A stretch of DNA of 64,000 nucleotides from Dendrocalamus latiflorus (lineage: Eukaryota; Streptophyta; Magnoliopsida; Poales; Poaceae). Location of the stretch: assembly GCA_017311315.1 (NCBI GenBank), contig CM029610.1, positions 5,947,126 to 6,011,125 on the forward strand. The letters run 5' to 3'. The first letter of the stretch is position 1. The number at the start of each line of letters is the position of its first letter. The notes under the pieces were generated by a model. It was not told where the DNA came from. It saw only the letters and a program-made list of their open reading frames with translations, and did no database searches. Made by a program: the position numbers and the translations under genes. Below are positions 58,256-64,000 of the stretch, piece by piece.

Positions 58256-60456
58256 TCCTCGAATGGTGTTACTTCTTTATTTTTTGTAGGAACTCTATTC
58301 AGGACATGACACGCGGTCAATATAGCCTCACCCCACCATTCCTTAGAAAGTCCCGCAGTGTCTAACATGGCGTTAACCAAATCAGTTAGAGTGCGATTCT
58401 TTCTTTCGGCAACCCCGTTTGACTCGGGAGAATAGGGAGGCGTCCTCTCATGAATAATTCCATGTTCCTCGCAGAATAAAGTAAACTCATTTGAAAAATA
58501 CTCTCCCCCACGATCAGACCTTACCCGCTTGATTTTCCTCTCAAGTTGGTTTTCTACCTCAGCTTTATAGATCTTAAAGTAATCCAACGCTTCATCTTTT
58601 GTTTTTAATAAGTACACGTAGCAAAATCTAGTGCAATCATCTATAAGCGTCATGAAGTATTTCTTTCCACCTTTAGTCAACACGCCATTCATCTCGGATA
58701 AATCAGAATGAATGAGTTCTAACGGTGCCAAATTCCTCGCCTCTTTTGCTGCCTTGTGAGGCTTGCGAGGTTGTTTCGATTGAACACACGCATGGCACTT
58801 AGAACCTTTGACCAAAGTGAATTTCGGGATTAAACTCATATTAGCTAAGCGCGTCATACACCCAAAATTAACATGACAAAGTCGTGAATGCCAAATATTA
58901 GACTCATCATCATCATTACACACATGGTTCACAATTTTATTACAGGAATCCATCAAAGAAAAACGGAACAAACCTCCGCTCTCATAGCCTTTACCAACAA
59001 ATGTTCCATACTTAGACACGACACATTTATTGGACTCAAAAGCAAGCCTAAAACCATCTCTACATAGTAGAGATCCGCTAACGAGATTCTTCTTTATGGA
59101 GGGGACATGCTGCACGTTCTTCAACTGCACGGTCTTTCCCGAAGTAAACTTCAGATCGACCGTACCAACACCATGAACAGCTGCATGCGAACCGTTCCCC
59201 ATCAACAAGGAGCAACCTCGACCGACCTGATAAGATGAAAACAAGGAAATATCAGCACAAACATGAATATTAGCACCAGTGTCAACCCACCACTCAGGTG
59301 ATTGACAAACAGAAAGAACTGTAGGTAAATAATTACCGTACCCCGATGTTCCTCCAGCGTCACTAATAACCATGTTGGCAGACTTCTTCTGCTTATCCTT
59401 GCGATCTGGACAATCCTTAGCCCAATGGCCAGAATCACCGCACACAAAGCAGCTGCCCTTTCCTTTGCCTTTCTTCTTAAACTCAGTAGTAGCCTTGGGC
59501 TTGACAAAAGGCTTATTTTTCTTTTTGTTGTGGAAAGCCTGAGGATTCTTCTTCTGCACCAAATTGGCGGTAGAACCTCCCTCAGCAGCAACTTTCTTGC
59601 CACGAGTATCTTTTGCCCTCGCCTTCTCTTCAACACCAAGAGTGCCAATGAGATCAGTAACACTGAACTCTTGCCTCTTGTGCTTTAGAGAAGTAGCAAA
59701 ATCCGACCAAGAGGGTGGTAACTTAGCGATAATACCGCCAGCCACAAACTTGTCCGGTAACTCGCACTTATTGTTCTCAAGCTCCTTTGCCAGCGCCTGA
59801 ATCTCATAAGCTTGCTCTACTACAGAACGGTCATCGACCATCTTGTAGTCATAGAACTGCTCCATGACATACAGCTCACTGCCAGCATCGGAAACTCCGA
59901 ACTTGGCCTCAAGTGCATTCCACATATCTTTGCCCGTAGGCAAATGCATGTACACATCCACAATGTTATCTGCCAGTATGTTGACAAGTGCACCTCGAAA
60001 AAAGTTATCCGCTACATTGAACTTGCGTTCATCCTCATCAGACAGAGGCTCAGCGGGCTTTCCTTGTGCAACATGAAAACATTCCATGGCAGTAAACCAC
60101 AGGATCGCGCGTGCACGCCATCTCTTAAAATTTGAACCATCAAACGGAGGGTGTGGCTTAAGCGACGCAGCAAAGCCAACTACCGAAAAAGACCTATCAA
60201 GTTTTTGGATTGTTGGAAATCTAGTCAATTTTCGGCATATTTTAATCCAGAAATTCAGCATATAAAACATGACATAAACATGCATGAGAGATCTAGCAAC
60301 GATGTATTCATATTCGCTAACGAACAAGCTAACAGAAACATCTAATAACATATTCATAGCCCACAGAAACAAATACAGCAGAAAAGTTTTAGATTTATAC
60401 CCTCGGGCGGGGCCAGTGCCGGAGACACCGGAGGCGCCGTTACCATCAGTCGACAT
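58150..60456 (-). pseudogene. Copia element 2 gag / protease / integrase part
   Basis: An open frame of 768 codons whose first ATG (60456) lies inside the 5' LTR. Residues 1-19 are hydrophilic, residues about 20-88 are hydrophobic and unlike Gag (see the candidate intron), and Gag proper starts at FSVVGFAASLKPHPPFDG. A zinc knuckle CFVCGDSGHWAKDC lies at 336-349. The protease motif is WWVDTGA (D392). The pre-integrase motif is WHSRLCH. Integrase has HSDLSEM, SDRGGEYF and SNGVAER. Loss of one G in a run (complement of 58212-58214) shifts the frame in the integrase C-terminus, ending it at 58150. Confidence 0.9.
60194..60400 (-). other. candidate intron across the 5' LTR / gag border
   Basis: On the minus strand, CGAGG^GTATAAATC (donor after 60401) and CTTGATAG^GTC (acceptor before 60193) bound 207 nt, exactly 69 codons. 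Removing it keeps the frame and deletes the odd hydrophobic segment, joining the LTR-encoded start to Gag. It spans the LTR end at 60211, so it would also remove the presumed primer site from the spliced RNA. The acceptor lacks a strong pyrimidine tract. Hypothesis only. Confidence 0.4.
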
Positions 60457-61225
60457 GATGGCCTATTCGATGTAGTCGATCAAGGCGTGATGCAGGATGG
60501 AGCTTGATGCAGGAAGATGTTCGCAGTGCAGTCCCGCGAACGGTTCACCACCAGGAAGTAGACGTCGCAGATTGAGTAGTCGCGCTGATGCGCTCCCCAA
60601 AAACTTGATCGCCCGCCTACCCGTGCAGGTACACAAACGGACGAAGTTCCGGAGGCCTACTCGCCCAGAAACTTGTGCGCGCAAGATTCTGGACTGGAGA
60701 TGACAGAGAGCAGCAACAAAAAAAAACAGAACCACCAGAATACTGTTCTCCCTTCCTTTCCCGTATGGAGTAGAGAGTCTTTTGTAACAGCAAAAACGAA
60801 GAGGCCAGAGTAACTGCAGCCATTACCTCGGAAGTAACCGCAGTCATAATCCACTGGTAACTGCACCGTTACTGCCAGCCACTCGTTAATGCTAGTTACT
60901 GCGAGTCGATTCGATTTTCGAATAGATAAAGAAAAACGCGCCCGCACCCGACACGCCTGCGCGCGTACGTACGTACGCACACGCACCGCACCGCACGGCG
61001 CGGCGCGGCGTGGCGAGGCGAGCGAGCGAGCGCGCGCGCGCGCGTGTATTGGCTCTCTCCAATTCCACAAGGGAGTTACCACGTTCCACCTTTTAAAGTG
61101 GTGTAACTCCCATTCAATTCTCCATATGGGACTAAACAATTTTCTACCTAGCATTAGTTGTGGGCCTAGGAATTTCATTTGATTAATTGCTAGATTAAAA
61201 TGGGCCAATCCCAATTAATCCAACA
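60211..61225 (-). repeat. 5' LTR of Copia element 2
   Basis: 1015 bp, 12 bp shorter than the partner LTR because of simple-repeat length change (CGTACGTACGTACGC near 60964). It contains the gag ATG at 60456 on the minus strand. Confidence 0.93.
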
Positions 61226-61497
61226 ATCTGTAGTGTACATAATTCAATGGATCTTAAGGTAAGTTCTATCTAAATTTTAAGGTTGACTCCATAGTGTATA
61301 CAACCCAAGTGGTCTTAAGACAGTCCCACTTAGTAGATAAAGAAAAATTATATTTTAATGCTTATGACCATGTCTTTAACTTGAGGACCAGCCTTAAGCC
61401 TTTTTTGCTTATAGCCTGCTTAAGGTCACCTTTGTAATGTATAAGGTTGACCTTAAAGTAACTTAAGACACTCTATTTTCATACACTACAGATGCCC

Positions 61498-62146
61498 TTA
61501 GAACAGGACTCGAGTCACTGGCTAGCTTGTTGGCAGGAATTGAGTTTGTGACGCTTCAGATCAAGGAAGCAATACATCATCTATTCGACGCGTTAAATTT
61601 TCACAATTTTCTGGTCCACTATATCTGGCAGATGGGCCCGAGACCGATGAAAAAAGGCTAAAAGAAAAAACAAGAAAGGGCGATGCACGCACGAATCACG
61701 ACTACTGCTGCATGCTTGCGTGCGTGACGCAGTAGCTACAGCAGCAGCAGGAGGCTAGGAAGCAAGCTGAAGGCACATCTACAGTAGCAAGCTCCCGGTC
61801 CCACCGCGCAGCCCCCCATACACGGAAACCGAAGCCTCTCACTGACACGCTGCCCCGCTCTTCCGCCTCCAATTCCATTCCCCATGCGCGCAAGTTGGGT
61901 GCGCGGACGTGGCGGGGCGGGGGGCGCCACGCCAGCGAGCGAGCGGTAGCTCTCCGTCTCGTAGGGGGCGAGAGGAGGGCGTGTCACATGTGTGTGTGTG
62001 CGTCGTGTGGGTTATTTTAATCCGCGGTTTTATTCCGCCATTTAAAAGGCCGGGCACCACGCCGTGCCGTGGCTTTGGTTCGCCTCCACGCCCCCCCCAC
62101 ATCTCCCATTCCCTTCCCTTTCCTGCCTCCCCACCCACCCCTCCAC

Positions 62147-62192
<46 letters not shown>

Positions 62193-62232
62193 CGTTAGGG
62201 TTCCTTCCTGAGCTGGGCAGGGCTGCCACCCG
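61498..62232 (+). promoter_or_regulatory. upstream region and 5' leader of the 62233 gene
   Basis: GC content rises toward the gene. CCATTTAAAAGG at 62038-62049 is the nearest TATA-like site. The leader contains a CT tract at 62149-62189 and the phrase GTTAGGGTT before the ATG. CT tracts are common in plant 5' untranslated regions. The exact transcription start is not known. Confidence 0.45.
62149..62189. repeat. (CT)n tract in a presumed 5' leader
   Basis: About 40 bp of uninterrupted CT, ending 44 bp before the ATG at 62233. Confidence 0.9.
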
Positions 62233-62580
62233 ATGGCCGCTGCTGACGCTGACACGCTCGCCGCCGACATCATCTGCTCGCTCCGCGGGGCCGACCTCGC
62301 CGGGTGGACGCCGCCCTGGTGCAAGCCCCTGCCGACGTCGGGGGAGGGGGAGCTGATCTGGCCTGCCGTGGCGCGGGGGAAGCGGTCGCGCCGCCGGTCG
62401 CCGGTGGCGGCGGCGGCGGCGGGGAAGGGGAGGTGGGCCCGGGCCAGCCCGGTCTCGCCGCTGGACTACAGCGGCGGCTCCGGCTCCGGCTCCGGCTCCG
62501 GCGCGTCCACCAGCGGCGGCGAGGACGGCGGCTTCTGCTCGCCGGGGCACCGCCGCGCGGGCCCCGCGCCGGCGACCAAG
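62233..62580 (+). CDS. first coding exon of an unrecognised grass protein (partial)
   Basis: An exon of 116 codons from ATG 62233 (context CACCCGATGG) to an AAG^GTTCGT donor after 62580. The protein begins MAAADADTLAADIICSLRG and has a Trp/Pro-rich segment (GWTPPWCKPL), a basic patch (RGKRSRRR, a possible nuclear signal), WARASPVSPLDYSG, a Gly-Ser repeat of about ten residues, and GEDGGFCSPGHRR. Its strong bias and CT leader support a real gene. I recognise no catalytic domain and give no function. Later exons lie beyond the window or in unidentified sequence. Other frames through it are shadows. Confidence 0.7.
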
Positions 62581-64000
62581 GTTCGTGCGTACACACACAC
62601 ACACCCCTCTTTCTCTATTTCCCCGTCTCTCTCACGTTGCCGCCGCCGCCGCTTTGGGTTCTTCTCCCTCCCCCACCCCAGAATCTCTCTCCTACCCCTG
62701 TGCTCTTTTTTGAGTTTTTTTTCGCTTTTCCAATTTTTTGTTCCGTGTGACAAAACTGCCCCTACTGGTCAGCAAAAATCCCTTCCCTTCCTGATTTGAG
62801 CACAGCCTTTTCCCCAGCTTCTTTCTCCCCTTAACCCAACCTCCCCCCCTCAAATTTTAATAATCCCATCTCATGACCTCACCATTTGTATTTTTTCCCC
62901 TTTTGCCTGCTACAGACGTCAAGTTTCCATCCTCGTTTCTTCTTTGCAGATCCGCATTGTTTTATGAACTTTCTCGGCTTTGTGAATTCCTACGTTGGAC
63001 TTGCAAAATTAGCCTTTTCCAAAGTGCGTATGGGATGTATCTGTGTGCTTGTAGTTGACTCCTAGTGGGAAGGAAAGGGGGCAATTCGAGGAAGTCGCGG
63101 GAGCCGGTGGGTGCGGCCGGAGTTGCGGCCTCCATTGCTCCGTGCCCATGGCATTTCCCAAGCTACCCCTAGCCTTCGGAAGCGTGGGATCATTAAACCT
63201 CGTATAAACGCTCTGGATTCCTGGGGGGCAGTTTGGTCATTTTCGCTGTCCTTTATCCTCCGGTGCAATTGCTCGTGTAGTCGTGTGGTGGGAGCGTGCA
63301 GGGCGTGTGGGCCCCTTCGGGTGCAGGCAGAGTCAAAAGCCGGGAGTTAAAACTAGAGGACCCAAAACGCAGCGCGCGGCGGGGGTGGGTGTGTGGGATC
63401 GCGGTGGCTCGGCGACGGCGCGCGACACGTCGGCGCTGACCGGCCGGCCGCGGGCGTGTCGGAGACGAGCAAACCCGCCGCGCCGTATGGCCGCGCGCGT
63501 CGGTGTCCGTGACATGGACGGCGGGGTCCCACCTGTCGATGACCGGTGTCCGGTTGGGGAGAGGGTTCCGGCGTTTTTCTCTTTGCGGAAAGGGGGGCCG
63601 TGCGCGGGGCCCACCTGTAATGCACCGTGGGAGCGAGGGAAAAGCGGTGGTCTGCCCCGGATGCCGAATGGACACGTGAGGCTCCGTTATGGCGTTGCGT
63701 CTAGGCGGATGCGGATGTCTCTCTTGCCTATAACTAAAAACGGGCTATTATTGGTGGGCAAAAAGGATATTGAAATCTTCGCGGCGAGGGTTCGTCGTGT
63801 CTCTCAACATGTGGTGCGTGATGGGTGATCCGGTGAATGGGATGTTCGGGCCTGTTCATATTATTTTCTGTCGATGTTTTTTTTGACCGTGGCGGATGGA
63901 TTTCAGTTAAAGATAAATAGTAGTTACTAAAATAAATGTATTTTAGATGAAGGAGACGAGCGGCGTAGAAAATGTGTGAGAGATATGTACGTAAAACGGA
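62581..64000 (+). other. presumed first intron of the 62233 gene
   Basis: Starts GTTCGTGCG, followed by an (AC) run at 62591-62604 and T-rich intron-like sequence to about 63050. 63060-63830 is GC-rich with long chance frames on both strands and no domain. No second exon was identified, so this could also include other unrecognised sequence. Confidence 0.4.

Larger units (their letters stand above)
54705..61225 (-). mobile_element. Ty1/Copia LTR retrotransposon 2
   Basis: Full-length element of 6521 bp on the minus strand, flanked by ATCTG (54700-54704, 61226-61230). LTRs run TGTTGG...CCAACA. The gene order gag, protease, integrase, reverse transcriptase, RNase H is Copia. By eye the LTRs differ at about nine bases outside simple repeats, i.e. 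roughly 1%, suggesting some 0.3-0.4 million years at the usual grass LTR rate. Coding is nearly complete, with two single-base frame breaks. The minus-strand sequence just after the 5' LTR does not match the tRNA-Met primer site. Confidence 0.95.
54697..61497. mobile_element. Tourist-like MITE split by Copia element 2
   Basis: Eight bases (54697-54704) and 267 bases (61231-61497) form one element when the Copia insertion and one ATCTG copy are removed. The ends are GATATCTGTAGTGTA and, from the right, GGGCATCTGTAGTGTA, with TTA on both sides (54694-54696, 61498-61500). The interior is rich in CTTAAGG motifs. The retrotransposon thus landed 8 bp inside the MITE end. Confidence 0.82.

Noticed and set aside
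63283..63828. 181-codon plus-strand frame near the window end
   Set aside because: High-GC chance frame with an equally long frame on the other strand, inside a presumed intron. No domain or donor/acceptor pair found.

Overview
This window looks like a nuclear chromosome segment of a grass (Poaceae). The genes are split by many GT-AG introns, and intergenic DNA is packed with small TTA/TAA-flanked inverted-repeat elements (Tourist type), hAT-, CACTA- and Mutator-like non-autonomous elements, a tRNA-derived SINE and Ty1/Copia LTR retrotransposons. I cannot name the species. No organelle, bacterial or CRISPR feature is present.

Host genes are few. A single-C2H2 zinc-finger repressor-type gene lies at 14886-15437 (-). 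A seven-exon 20S proteasome beta-3 subunit gene lies at 17956-21832 (-); its exons join without a frame error to 204 codons plus stop. A ten-exon receptor-like protein kinase gene lies at 28097-30825 (-), 470 codons. The first exon of an unrecognised gene starts at 62233 (+) and its intron runs off the window. Two probable gene scraps also occur: a plant-mobile-domain piece near 1.4 kb and a HIG1-like exon near 16.9 kb.

Layout: 1-14.6 kb is repeat-rich and gene-poor. 14.6-31 kb holds the three complete genes, with transposons inside the proteasome introns and between genes. 31-40 kb is a run of non-autonomous elements, including a small coding-less LTR element (37637-39644) sitting inside an element with long inverted ends. 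40.8-46.8 kb is a very young Copia element (+) with 427-bp LTRs that differ at one base and an AAAAT target duplication; it lacks the nucleocapsid and protease segment. 47-51.2 kb holds a 1.6-kb TTA-flanked element, a composite Tourist element abutting it at the same TTA, and a CACTA-type element. 54.7-61.2 kb is a second Copia element (-) with 1.0-kb LTRs and an ATCTG duplication, itself inserted in a Tourist-like element whose two pieces can be rejoined. From 61.5 kb the sequence becomes promoter- and gene-like.

The most interesting points are the second Copia element, whose gag reading frame starts inside the LTR and crosses an in-frame 207-nt candidate intron spanning the LTR edge; the coding-less LTR element with a tRNA-Met type primer site; and several multi-copy dispersed repeats with conserved cores. 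All boundaries and similarities were read by eye; no database search was possible.
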